A DNA stretch of 20,909 nt from Patulibacter sp050252545. GTDB taxonomy: Bacteria > Actinomycetota > Thermoleophilia > Solirubrobacterales > Solirubrobacteraceae. The stretch spans positions 1 through 20,909 of the forward strand of contig JBFWKS010000036.1 in the NCBI GenBank assembly GCA_050252545.1, written 5' to 3'. Under the pieces are notes generated by a model, which saw only the letters and a list, made by a program, of their open reading frames with translations, searched no databases and was not told the DNA's origin. Of the stretch, positions 6,978-14,123 are shown piece after piece (the stretch's first letter is position 1; each line of letters opens with the position of its first letter). A program made the position numbers and the translations under genes.

Positions 6978-8591
6978 ATGGCCACGACCCTGAACCCCGA
7001 GACCACCGACGAGCCCGCCACCGGGGGCTGCCCCTTCGGGCACGACGCACCGGCGCGGCCGCTCACCGCCCGCGACCGGCGGCGGGGACTGCTGCCCGCG
7101 CCCCTCGGCTGGCACCGCACCGACGTGTCGTCCCTGGGCTCCTGGCGCCACGCGCTCGGCATCGTCGCGGCCGGCGTGCGCTCCGACCCGTTCGACGCGA
7201 TCGCCGCCCTGCCCGGTGCCGCCGACGACATGGTCGTGGCGCGCGCCCCGATCACCAGGGTGGTGGTGATCCGCGACCCCGAGCAGGCGCGCCACGTCCT
7301 CGTCACCCACGCCGACAACTACGTCAAGGGCGACGACTACGACCTGCTCGGCGTCGGCCTGGGCCGTGGCCTGGTCACCAATCGCGACGAGGCGTCGTGG
7401 CGACCGATCCGGCGCACCGTGCAGCCGGTCTTCGCCAAGCGGCACGTCGACCGGTTCGCCCCGGCGATCGGTCGTGCGACCGAGGAGATGCTCGATCGTT
7501 GGCAGCCTCGCGTCGACGCCGGCGAGCGGATCGACGTGGCCGACGAGATGAACCTCGTGACGATGGACGTCGTCACCCGCACGATGCTCGGCGTCGCCGT
7601 CGACCTGCAGGACGCCCGCCGCCTGCGTGACGCATTCGCGGCGCTCCTGCCGAAGTTCGGGCTCGTCCACATGACCGGGTTCCCGGTCTGGAACGAGCGG
7701 CTGGCATCGCTGCTGTGGAAGGCCGGGCCGTGGCGCGACCGTCCCGAGAACCCGCGGCTGGCGATCGACCTGATCCGGGCCGGGGTGCGCGTCGTGATGC
7801 CGCGTGCGTTCGGCGGGCTGCGCGATATCGAGCGGTTCGTCGAGCGGCTCATCCGCGAGCACCGCGACGATCCGACGATCCCCCGTGACAGCGTCCTGGG
7901 CCTCCTGCGCGACGCCGAGGACCCGGAGACCGGGAAGCGCCTGACCGACCTGCAGCTGCGCGACGAGCTCGTCACCCTGCTCGGGGCCGGTCACGAGACG
8001 ACGGCGTCCGGTCTGGCGTGGACCTGGAAGCTCCTCGCCGACCACCCCGAGATCATGCGGCGCCTGCGTGACGAGGTCGACACGACCCTGGACGGGCGCG
8101 CCCCCACCGCCGCCGACATCGACGCGATGCCGTACCTGCGCGCGGTGATCCAGGAGGCGATGCGGTGCTACGCGCCGATCCTCGCCGTCGCGCGCCAGGC
8201 GGTCGAGGACGACGTCGTCGACGGGATCGAGATCCCCGCCGGATCGAAGATCATCGTCTACATCCACGGGATCAACCGCAACGGCGTGGTCTGGGAGGAC
8301 CCGGAGCGGTTCCACCCCGAGCGGTTCCTCGGCGATCGCGCCAAGCAGCACCACAAGCAGGCGGCGATGCCGTTCGGTGCCGGGAAGCGGATGTGCGTCG
8401 CCCAGGGGTTCTCCAACCTCGAGGCGGCGATCATCGTCGCGATGACCGTGCAGCGCTACGCGATCGACCCGGTGCCGCAGGAGACCCCGTCGCGGGACAT
8501 CACGTTCACCGGCGGGCCGAGCGGCCCGATCTGGATGAAGGCCCGACGGCGCTGGCGCGGCCCGCGCGTGACCCGCGTCCCCGACACGTAG
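6978..8591 (+). CDS. Cytochrome P450
   Basis: A 537-residue haem-thiolate monooxygenase, long for a soluble bacterial P450. The oxygen-activating I-helix is GAGHETTA (from residue 336), the K-helix ExxR is E393-A-M-R396, the PERF region is FHPERFLGD, and the haem loop is FGAGKRMCVA (from F466, ligand C473). The residue two after the cysteine is Ala where Gly is usual. The GHETT/PERF pattern resembles the CYP102/CYP4-like group that often oxidises fatty or hydrophobic substrates, but the substrate cannot be deduced. There is no membrane anchor; the N-terminus starts with a GGCPFGH segment and an extra, less conserved stretch. No ferredoxin or reductase gene is nearby, so redox partners are encoded elsewhere. 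ATG at 6978 has an AGGA 7 nt upstream. Twin palindromes imply repressor control. Confidence 0.95.
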   Translation: MATTLNPETTDEPATGGCPFGHDAPARPLTARDRRRGLLPAPLGWHRTDVSSLGSWRHALGIVAAGVRSDPFDAIAALPGAADDMVVARAPITRVVVIRDPEQARHVLVTHADNYVKGDDYDLLGVGLGRGLVTNRDEASWRPIRRTVQPVFAKRHVDRFAPAIGRATEEMLDRWQPRVDAGERIDVADEMNLVTMDVVTRTMLGVAVDLQDARRLRDAFAALLPKFGLVHMTGFPVWNERLASLLWKAGPWRDRPENPRLAIDLIRAGVRVVMPRAFGGLRDIERFVERLIREHRDDPTIPRDSVLGLLRDAEDPETGKRLTDLQLRDELVTLLGAGHETTASGLAWTWKLLADHPEIMRRLRDEVDTTLDGRAPTAADIDAMPYLRAVIQEAMRCYAPILAVARQAVEDDVVDGIEIPAGSKIIVYIHGINRNGVVWEDPERFHPERFLGDRAKQHHKQAAMPFGAGKRMCVAQGFSNLEAAIIVAMTVQRYAIDPVPQETPSRDITFTGGPSGPIWMKARRRWRGPRVTRVPDT

Positions 8592-8658
8592 AGCGTGGAG
8601 CCGGAGGCGGCCGCGGATTCGGTGCCCGCGAACGGCTGAGTCGCGGCGGGCCCGCGCG

Positions 8659-9909
8659 TCAGGCGATCGGGACGTCGTCGAAGGCGACGTCGTCCGCCAG
8701 CAGCGACGCCCACGCCGGTCGCCACGCGGGGCCGCGGCGCGACAGCTCCTCCTGCAGGTGCGAGCGCCAGGGGCCCGGTCCGGTCCACCACGCGGGCCAG
8801 TGGTCGTACGCCCGGTCGATCCGCTCGCCGTCGGGTCCGACGTCGACGCGGACGAAGAGCCACGCCCCGGCCTCGGGGTCGCGCTCGGCGTCGCGCAGCG
8901 CCCGCGCGTGCTCCTTGTCGGCGCGTTGCCCGTCGAACCCGTCATCGCGCAACGGGTGGTCGCCGGCGGTCCCGGCCGTCGCGTGCTCGCTGACCTGCAG
9001 CAGCAGCACCGCCCGGTCCCGGCCGGGCCGGCGGCGGTCGCGCACGTGGTCCAGCAGCGCACGCTCCTCGGGGCTGCGCCGGTCGCCACCACCCAACAGC
9101 CGGCGGAGGCCGCGACGCGGCGCGGCCACCCGATCGCGCCCGGGGAGCTCGTCGGCCGTGCGCATGGCGTGGTGCACCCGCGCCGCGTGCTCGGCCTCGC
9201 TGAGCCGGCGGACCGTCCGGTGCGCCGGAGGCGTACGCGCGGGCCGCCACGGCGCGGGTCCCGGCCGGGTCAGGCCGGCGTCGGCGGCAACGGTCAGGGC
9301 GGCCGCCAGCGTGTCGGTCGCGGGAGGCGTCGCCGTCAGCAGCGCGGCGATCTCCTCCTCGCCCAGCCGTCCGTGGTGGGCGGCGTCCAGGAGCGCCGCT
9401 GCGGCGGCGTCGATCCCCGGGCCCTCGTCGGGGGCGGGCCGGTGGTCGATCCATCGCGTGGCCACGTCGCGCAGCGCGGCGACGGTCGCGTCGTCGCCCA
9501 AGCGGTCGCCGACGACCGCGGCCAGACCGTCGTCGCGCAGCGTCGCGGGGTAGTCGACCCGCCGCCACGCCCCGCCGTCACACCAGCAGGCGAACCCTAG
9601 GCGGCCCTCGCGTTGACGGGGCTCGAGAAGGTCCCACGGGACCCATGCGGGGGCGCCGTCCAGCAGGTCGATCGGGGGCGAGTGGTCGGTCGTGCCGGAG
9701 TACTCGTGGTCGTAGCCGTAGAGCACCGCCCGGTCCCCCTCGAGCATCACCAGGTGGGCGTCGTTGCCGCCCTGGTCGTCGTAGTGCAGACCGTCCTCGT
9801 CGACGGAGTGGACGTCGTCGATCCCGATCGCGCGCAAGGCGACCGCCAGTGCCGCCCATCGCGACCAGAGCGTGGTGGGGGGATCGACGGGCGGTCTCGG
9901 AGCGGGCAT
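8659..9909 (-). CDS. Uncharacterised cytosolic protein (416 aa)
   Basis: I cannot assign a family or function. There is no signal peptide, membrane segment or recognisable catalytic motif. The N-terminal third (about residues 1-140) is compact, with a distinctive block HYDDQGGND, then RAVLYGYDHEYS, and several tryptophans. The middle is Ala/Arg/Asp-rich. The last 110 residues form another likely domain (LLLQVSEHAT, then AWLFVRVDVGPDGERIDRAYDHWPAWW). Beta strands with conserved aromatic residues recall SUKH- or YezG-type protein-binding (immunity-like) folds, but that is only an impression. I chose the ATG at 9909, preceded by a GGGGTGGG stretch; an in-frame start at 10020 would add 37 unstructured residues and run into the divergent thioesterase promoter. 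It converges with the P450 gene. Confidence 0.75.
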   Translation of the reverse strand: MPAPRPPVDPPTTLWSRWAALAVALRAIGIDDVHSVDEDGLHYDDQGGNDAHLVMLEGDRAVLYGYDHEYSGTTDHSPPIDLLDGAPAWVPWDLLEPRQREGRLGFACWCDGGAWRRVDYPATLRDDGLAAVVGDRLGDDATVAALRDVATRWIDHRPAPDEGPGIDAAAAALLDAAHHGRLGEEEIAALLTATPPATDTLAAALTVAADAGLTRPGPAPWRPARTPPAHRTVRRLSEAEHAARVHHAMRTADELPGRDRVAAPRRGLRRLLGGGDRRSPEERALLDHVRDRRRPGRDRAVLLLQVSEHATAGTAGDHPLRDDGFDGQRADKEHARALRDAERDPEAGAWLFVRVDVGPDGERIDRAYDHWPAWWTGPGPWRSHLQEELSRRGPAWRPAWASLLADDVAFDDVPIA

Positions 9910-10028
9910 CCCACCCCGGCAGTCTGCGGGAGTCGCCACGACCGTGCGGCGGAACGCGACGCGGCCGACCCGGCGCCGGGGGCCTGCCGTCGTCGGCCCG
10001 GCGAGGCCGGACGGCATCATGTGTCCTC

Positions 10029-10835
10029 ATGGCCTTCTACGAGCCGATCGATGAGCGGACCTTCGCGAGCGCGCCGGAGACCGCCGGGCCGTGGCGCCCC
10101 GACGCGCAGCACGGCGGTCCGCCGTCAGCGCTGCTGACCCGGGCGCTGGAGTCCGCCCCCGGCGGCGAGGGCCGGCGCCTGGCCCGCGTGGCTATCGACC
10201 TGCTCGGCCCGGTGCCGGTCGCGCCGTTGCGTGTCACCACCACGATCCTGCGCCCCGGTCGTGCCGTCGAGTTGGTCGAGGCGGTCGCCGAGGCCGACGG
10301 ACGCCCGGTGATCGCCGCACGGGGGTGGCGCGTCGCGACGGTGCCGGACGCGGTGCCCGCCACCCCGGGTGACCCCGGCGCCCGGCTGGAGCCGATCGTG
10401 CCTGCCGACCTGCCGGATCGGACGCCGCACGTCGACATGGCGGGGTTCAGCACCGACGGGTTCGTCGGCGTCGTCGACTGGCGGTTCGCCGTCGGCGGCT
10501 TCTCGGTGATGGGACCGGGCATGGCGTGGACACGCACCGACCTGCCCCTGGTGGCGGGCGAGCCGATCTCGCCGTGGCAGCGGGCGGTGATCGTCGCCGA
10601 CGCCGGCAGCGGGGTGAGCATCGCGAACCCGCCGCACCGCTGGCCGGCGATCAACTGCGACCTGGTCGTGGCGTTGTTCCGCGATCCGGTCGGGGAGTGG
10701 ATCGGCCTGGAGTCCGACACCGCCATCCGGCCCGGTGAGGGCGCGATGGCGACGACGACGATCCGCGACGCCCACGGCCCGGTCGGCACCGGGCTGCAGT
10801 CGCTGTTCGTGCGCGAGCTGGCGGCGGAGGGGTAG
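10029..10835 (+). CDS. Acyl-CoA thioesterase-like protein (double hotdog)
   Basis: A 268-residue protein with the look of the TesB-like double-hotdog thioesterases. The N-terminal hotdog carries AQHGGPPSALLTRALE (H28 onward), followed by a strand-rich segment. The second half contains MAWTRTDLPLVAGEPISPWQRAVIVAD, and then INCDLVVALFRDPVGEWIGLES with the usual DT...GEG ending. Members hydrolyse acyl-CoA thioesters; chain-length preference cannot be read here. The ATG at 10029 gives the family-like N-terminus. A CATCAT element ends 8 nt upstream and there is no Shine-Dalgarno sequence, so this may be another leaderless start. It is divergent from the 8659-9909 gene and convergent with the membrane operon, only 17 bp from its stop codon. 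Confidence 0.88.
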   Translation: MAFYEPIDERTFASAPETAGPWRPDAQHGGPPSALLTRALESAPGGEGRRLARVAIDLLGPVPVAPLRVTTTILRPGRAVELVEAVAEADGRPVIAARGWRVATVPDAVPATPGDPGARLEPIVPADLPDRTPHVDMAGFSTDGFVGVVDWRFAVGGFSVMGPGMAWTRTDLPLVAGEPISPWQRAVIVADAGSGVSIANPPHRWPAINCDLVVALFRDPVGEWIGLESDTAIRPGEGAMATTTIRDAHGPVGTGLQSLFVRELAAEG

Positions 10836-10852
10836 CGGGTCGGCCGCTGTCG

Positions 10853-11536
10853 TCAGGCGCCGCGGCCGCGCAGCGCGGCCAGCCCTGTCTGCAGGGCCTC
10901 GTCGTCGATCACTCCGTGGCGGTGCAGATCGAGCAGGCGGGCGACCTCGCCGGTGGGGCCGGCGTCGGTGGCGTCGTCCTGGCCCATGCGGCCGGTGGCG
11001 AGCCCATGGATGAGCTGGGCGTGCAGTGCGGCGACCCCCGGCGCGGACGCGCCGGACGTCGGCCGTCGCGGCCCCGTCGTGGACGGGCGCGGAGCGTCCG
11101 TGGTGGGGCGGGTGATCGCCGGGGTGACGTCCGGTGCGAGCGCGGCGAGCAGCGTCATCGCCCCCAGGCTCGCGAACACCCCGGTGGTGATCCAGGTCCC
11201 CAGCGTCCCGTCGGTCACGGGATCGGTCCCGAACCGGGCGACGAGCACGCCGGCGGCCGCGGCCCCGAGCATCAGGGTCAGACCGGTCGCGATGGCCCGA
11301 CGCACGACCGGCGTGGCGAGCACGAGGCCGAGCGGTGCGACGACGAACGTCGCCGCGAACACCCCCAGCAGGGCGGGGACGAACCCGGGCGGGCAGGCGG
11401 ACCCGTCACCGCACTGCGACGGGCCGCGGGCCAGGTGGAACGCGCCCCAGCCGATCAGGCAGGCCGCGAGGACGACGAAGACGATCCCCACCAGCCCCCG
11501 GACGACGGTGCGCGTCGTCACCGGACCGGCGCTCAT
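10853..11536 (-). CDS. Four-helix membrane protein with a SHOCT-like C-terminus
   Basis: A 227-residue integral membrane protein of unknown function. Predicted membrane segments by hydrophobicity are about 12-34, 52-77, 82-101 and 113-134. A loop between the first two has paired cysteines C42 and C48, which might form a disulphide outside the cell. A Pro/Thr-rich linker leads to a cytosolic tail ending VARLLDLHRHGVIDDEALQTG, which matches the short SHOCT pattern (xLxxLxxxGVIxDEEFxxxxxxL), a presumed oligomerisation motif. Second gene of an operon: its ATG (11536) overlaps the upstream stop as ATGA, so the two are translationally coupled. Expression probably depends on the promoter at 12224. 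Confidence 0.78.
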   Translation of the reverse strand: MSAGPVTTRTVVRGLVGIVFVVLAACLIGWGAFHLARGPSQCGDGSACPPGFVPALLGVFAATFVVAPLGLVLATPVVRRAIATGLTLMLGAAAAGVLVARFGTDPVTDGTLGTWITTGVFASLGAMTLLAALAPDVTPAITRPTTDAPRPSTTGPRRPTSGASAPGVAALHAQLIHGLATGRMGQDDATDAGPTGEVARLLDLHRHGVIDDEALQTGLAALRGRGA

Positions 11537-12216
11537 GTCGCTCCTCCGCGCAGGTCGATCACGCGGGTCCGGTCGTCCCGACGGATGCCGTCGAGGTTCA
11601 ACACCCAGCCGCGCGCCGCGCCGGTACCCGAGTCGGTGAGCAGCGAGAACTGCGGGTCGTGGCCGTGGGGCAGGAACGCGCGGTGGCGCTCGCGGATCGC
11701 GTTCGCCGGCACGTCGACGTCCAGCCGCGACAGGTCGATTGCCACGCTCGGCCGGGCACCCCCGGATCCCAGATCGGTCGTCCGCACGTCGCCGGCAGCG
11801 TCGACGCGGATCGAGCGCTGTTGGTCGCGCGGGTCGAGGACGGTCACCGTGACCCGATCGGGGTCGACGGACACCCCGACGGCGATCTCGTCGTCGTGCC
11901 GCGCGTCCTCGGCCCGGCGCAGCGCGTCGCGCAACGGTCCGGCGGTCACGAGCGAGCGGGCACCGAAGGGGTCCTTCCCGAGCGCGAACGCGATCGCCTG
12001 CGGTTGGTCCGGTCCGATGTCGGCCGCTACCCGCATCGTGCCGTACACCCCGCCGACCCCGACCACCACGAGCACGAGCTGCAGCATCCGGGCGACGGTG
12101 CGCCGACCGTCCCGCCGCGGCGGCAGGGAGAGCGATGAGGGTTGCTCGACGCGAGCCGCCGACCGGTCCGCGGTGCCGTCCGCCCTGCGGCCGAACGCGT
12201 CGTGGGTCGACGTCAC
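11533..12216 (-). CDS. Single-pass membrane protein of unknown function
   Basis: A 227-residue protein I do not recognise. A basic, disordered cytosolic N-terminus (about 1-40) precedes one membrane helix (about 42-60, LQLVLVVVGVGGVYG). A soluble domain of about 165 residues follows, predicted outside. This domain has VSVDPDRVTVTVLDPRDQQRS and VAIDLSRLDVDVPANAI, then ends in GWVLNLDGIRRDDRTRVIDL; the alternating strands resemble PASTA/PepSY-like small beta domains, but no motif is decisive. There is no lipobox. It starts the operon and overlaps the SHOCT-like membrane gene by 4 nt. The GTG at 12216 is preceded by TACACT 7 nt away and no Shine-Dalgarno sequence, again suggesting a leaderless mRNA. 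Confidence 0.75.
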   Translation of the reverse strand: MTSTHDAFGRRADGTADRSAARVEQPSSLSLPPRRDGRRTVARMLQLVLVVVGVGGVYGTMRVAADIGPDQPQAIAFALGKDPFGARSLVTAGPLRDALRRAEDARHDDEIAVGVSVDPDRVTVTVLDPRDQQRSIRVDAAGDVRTTDLGSGGARPSVAIDLSRLDVDVPANAIRERHRAFLPHGHDPQFSLLTDSGTGAARGWVLNLDGIRRDDRTRVIDLRGGAT

Positions 12217-12223
12217 GGCGCGA

Positions 12224-12229
12224 AGTGTA
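12224..12229 (-). promoter_or_regulatory. -10 element of the membrane-protein operon
   Basis: TACACT on the minus strand ends 7 nt before the GTG at 12216. The -35 match is poor. The position implies transcription starting at the initiation codon. Confidence 0.45.
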
Positions 12230-12396
12230 GGACGCCGCCCGCGAGGGAACGTGGGTCAGGGAGGGAAGGCCCGGCGCCGGTGCGTTCACGTGTCGCCGTC
12301 CGACGGGCCTCTCGTCGAGGGCGGGCCGCGAGCTCGACCGTCGAGCCTGGCCGGCATCGGCCGCCCGCGGCGATGCCCGATACCGTGACGTGGCCG

Positions 12397-13320
12397 ATGC
12401 CCGAGGGCGACTCGATCCACTTCGCGGCCAACCGGCTGCGCCCCGCACTCGTCGGCGGACCGCTCGACGCGGTGAGCACGCCCAGCGCGCGGACCGCCGG
12501 GCGGGGATGGCCGGAGCGGCTGGCCGGGGCCACGGTCACGGCGGTGCAGGCACGCGGCAAGCACCTGCTGATCCTGTTCGACGGGGGGCTCGTCCTGCAC
12601 AGCCACCTGCGGATGCACGGATCGTGGGCGGTGCGGCCGAACGAGGATGCCGCGACGGCCTCCGCTGCGGTGCGGACCGCCACGGATGGAGCGAGCGCGC
12701 GACCCGAGACGACCCGGGCGGGCTCGGCCGCGGCGGTGCCGTCCGGTGTCACCGTCGTCAGCGGCGACACCGCCGAGGTGCGGGCCCACGGGCGTCTCGG
12801 CCGACCGCTCCGCCGGGCGTGGATCGTCATGTCACGCGACGGGCACGAGGTGATCCAGTTCGACGGGCCGTTCCTGGAGCTGCGCTCGGCCGCCCAGGTG
12901 GCCGCCGACCCGCGCCTGGCCGGGCTCGGACCGGACATCTGCGCGGAGGCGCCGCTCGACGTGGACCGCGTGATCCGGCGCCTGCGCCAGGACGACCCGC
13001 ACCGGCCCGCCGGCGACGCGCTGCTCGACCAGCGCACCGTCGCCGGGTTCGGCAACGTCTGGAAGAGCGAGGCCTGCCACCTGGTCGGCCTGGATCCGTG
13101 GCGGCCCCTCGCGCAGACGACCGACGACGAGTTGCGCCACCTGCTCGTCACCGTCGAGCCGCTGATGAAGCGGTGCGCCGTCGACGGGACCGGTCACCGC
13201 CCGAAGGCGGTCTACGGCCGCCGGGACCGCCGCTGCGAGCGGTGCGGCGACACGATCGTCAGCCGTAAGATGGGAGACGACAACCGCAACACGTGGTGGT
13301 GCCCGGGGTGCCAGACGTGA
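12397..13320 (+). CDS. nei: Fpg/Nei-family DNA glycosylase (endonuclease VIII-like)
   Basis: A 307-residue bifunctional base-excision repair glycosylase/AP lyase. The start is fixed by mechanism: Pro2 must follow Met1 because it is the nucleophile. MPEGDSIHFAANRL begins at the ATG 12397, with E3 as the second catalytic residue. K55 (RGKHLLI) and the strand LHSHLRMHGSW follow. The H2TH region contains VAGFGNVWKSEA (N220), and a zinc finger closes the protein with C280, C283, C302 and C305. MPEGD places it with Nei rather than Fpg (MPELPE); Nei enzymes remove oxidised pyrimidines. An Ala/Thr/Arg-rich insertion (about residues 82-118) interrupts the N-terminal beta sandwich and is absent from typical relatives. 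Candidate -10 TACCGT ends 10 nt before the start. It overlaps the GDPD gene by 4 nt. Confidence 0.93.
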   Translation: MPEGDSIHFAANRLRPALVGGPLDAVSTPSARTAGRGWPERLAGATVTAVQARGKHLLILFDGGLVLHSHLRMHGSWAVRPNEDAATASAAVRTATDGASARPETTRAGSAAAVPSGVTVVSGDTAEVRAHGRLGRPLRRAWIVMSRDGHEVIQFDGPFLELRSAAQVAADPRLAGLGPDICAEAPLDVDRVIRRLRQDDPHRPAGDALLDQRTVAGFGNVWKSEACHLVGLDPWRPLAQTTDDELRHLLVTVEPLMKRCAVDGTGHRPKAVYGRRDRRCERCGDTIVSRKMGDDNRNTWWCPGCQT

Positions 13321-14072
13321 GCGACACGGCCGTGGGCACGGGGCCGGTGCGCTGGCCGGGCGTCGCGGCCCGGAGCGCCGGGCGCACCCTGCGCATCGGG
13401 CACAAGGGCTGCGATGGCGTCGTGCCGGGCAACACGCTGGAGAGCATCGAGCACGCCGTCACCGTGCTCGGGGTCGACGCGGTCGAGTTCGACGTGCTGC
13501 CCGACGGCACCGGCGACCTGCGGTTGGCCCACGACCCGGCGGACCTGGCCGCCCGGCCCGACGCGCCGACCATCGACGACGCCCTGGCCCGGCTCGCCCG
13601 GCCGGACATGGCCGGGGTGGGTGTCAACGTCGACTCCAAGGTGCCCGGTGACGAGGCGCGGATCGTCGCGGCGCTCCGGGACCACGGGCTCGTGGCCCGC
13701 GCGCTCGTCTCGACGATGGAGGCCGAGACGTTGCGGGCGATGCGCCGGATCGGGCCGGAGGTCCGGCTGGGGTGGTCGATCCCGCGCGTCCGTCGCGACT
13801 GGACCGCGCATCCGGTCACCCGGCCGATGGCGCTCGGCGCCCTGGTCGCGGCCCGCCGGATCCTCCCTGCGATGACCGTGCGCGCCCTGCGGTCCGGCCG
13901 GGTCGACGCGATCATGGCCCACCACGCCCTGGTCACCCCGGCGTTCGCCCGGGCCGTCCTGGCCCACGGTGAGCTGCATGTGTGGACCGTCGACGACGCC
14001 GACCTGGCGCGACGGCTCGTCGGGCTGGGCGTCACCGGCGTGACGTCGAACGATCCGCGCCTGGTGCCCTGA
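13317..14072 (+). CDS. Glycerophosphodiester phosphodiesterase family protein
   Basis: A 251-residue GDPD-type TIM-barrel enzyme that would hydrolyse glycerophosphodiesters to an alcohol and glycerol phosphate. The visible pattern is IGHKGCDGVVPGNTLESIEHAV, then VDAVEFDV (E57, D59 as metal ligands), then LAHD (H72, the second catalytic histidine), then VNVDSK, and near the C-terminus ELHVWTVDDAD and GVTGVTSNDP. The usual PENT is PGNT here, so one normally conserved acidic residue is missing. There is no signal peptide, which suggests a cytosolic enzyme, unlike periplasmic GlpQ. I chose the GTG at 13317, which overlaps the nei stop as GTGA. An ATG-like start at 13293 would add eight residues inside nei. 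Translational coupling to nei is likely, although a functional link is not obvious. Confidence 0.9.
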   Translation: MSDTAVGTGPVRWPGVAARSAGRTLRIGHKGCDGVVPGNTLESIEHAVTVLGVDAVEFDVLPDGTGDLRLAHDPADLAARPDAPTIDDALARLARPDMAGVGVNVDSKVPGDEARIVAALRDHGLVARALVSTMEAETLRAMRRIGPEVRLGWSIPRVRRDWTAHPVTRPMALGALVAARRILPAMTVRALRSGRVDAIMAHHALVTPAFARAVLAHGELHVWTVDDADLARRLVGLGVTGVTSNDPRLVP

Positions 14073-14085
14073 TCGCGGGGCGCGA

Positions 14086-14117
14086 GCTCCCCGGCCGCCG
14101 TACGGCGACCGGGGAGC
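14086..14117. terminator. Hairpin terminator between the GDPD and collagen-like genes
   Basis: A 9-bp GC stem (14086-14094 with 14109-14117) is followed after one mismatch by an inner stem in the palindrome CGCCGTACGGCG. It sits between the convergent stops at 14072 and 14124 and probably serves both strands. No T-tract. Confidence 0.6.
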
Positions 14118-14123
14118 ATCAGG

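Noticed and set aside
8592..8658. Terminator between the P450 and the 8659-9909 gene
   Set aside because: Only 6-bp imperfect pairings (GCCCGC/GCGGGC) with bulges; no clear hairpin.
6141..9092. 983-codon open frame on the minus strand running through the P450 gene
   Set aside because: Only its last 126 codons (the PIN toxin) look like protein. The rest is the antisense of the P450 and of the antitoxin; long antisense frames are expected at this GC content.
12142..12396. 85-residue N-terminal extension of nei
   Set aside because: Nei enzymes need Pro directly after the initiator Met as nucleophile, so the start is 12397.
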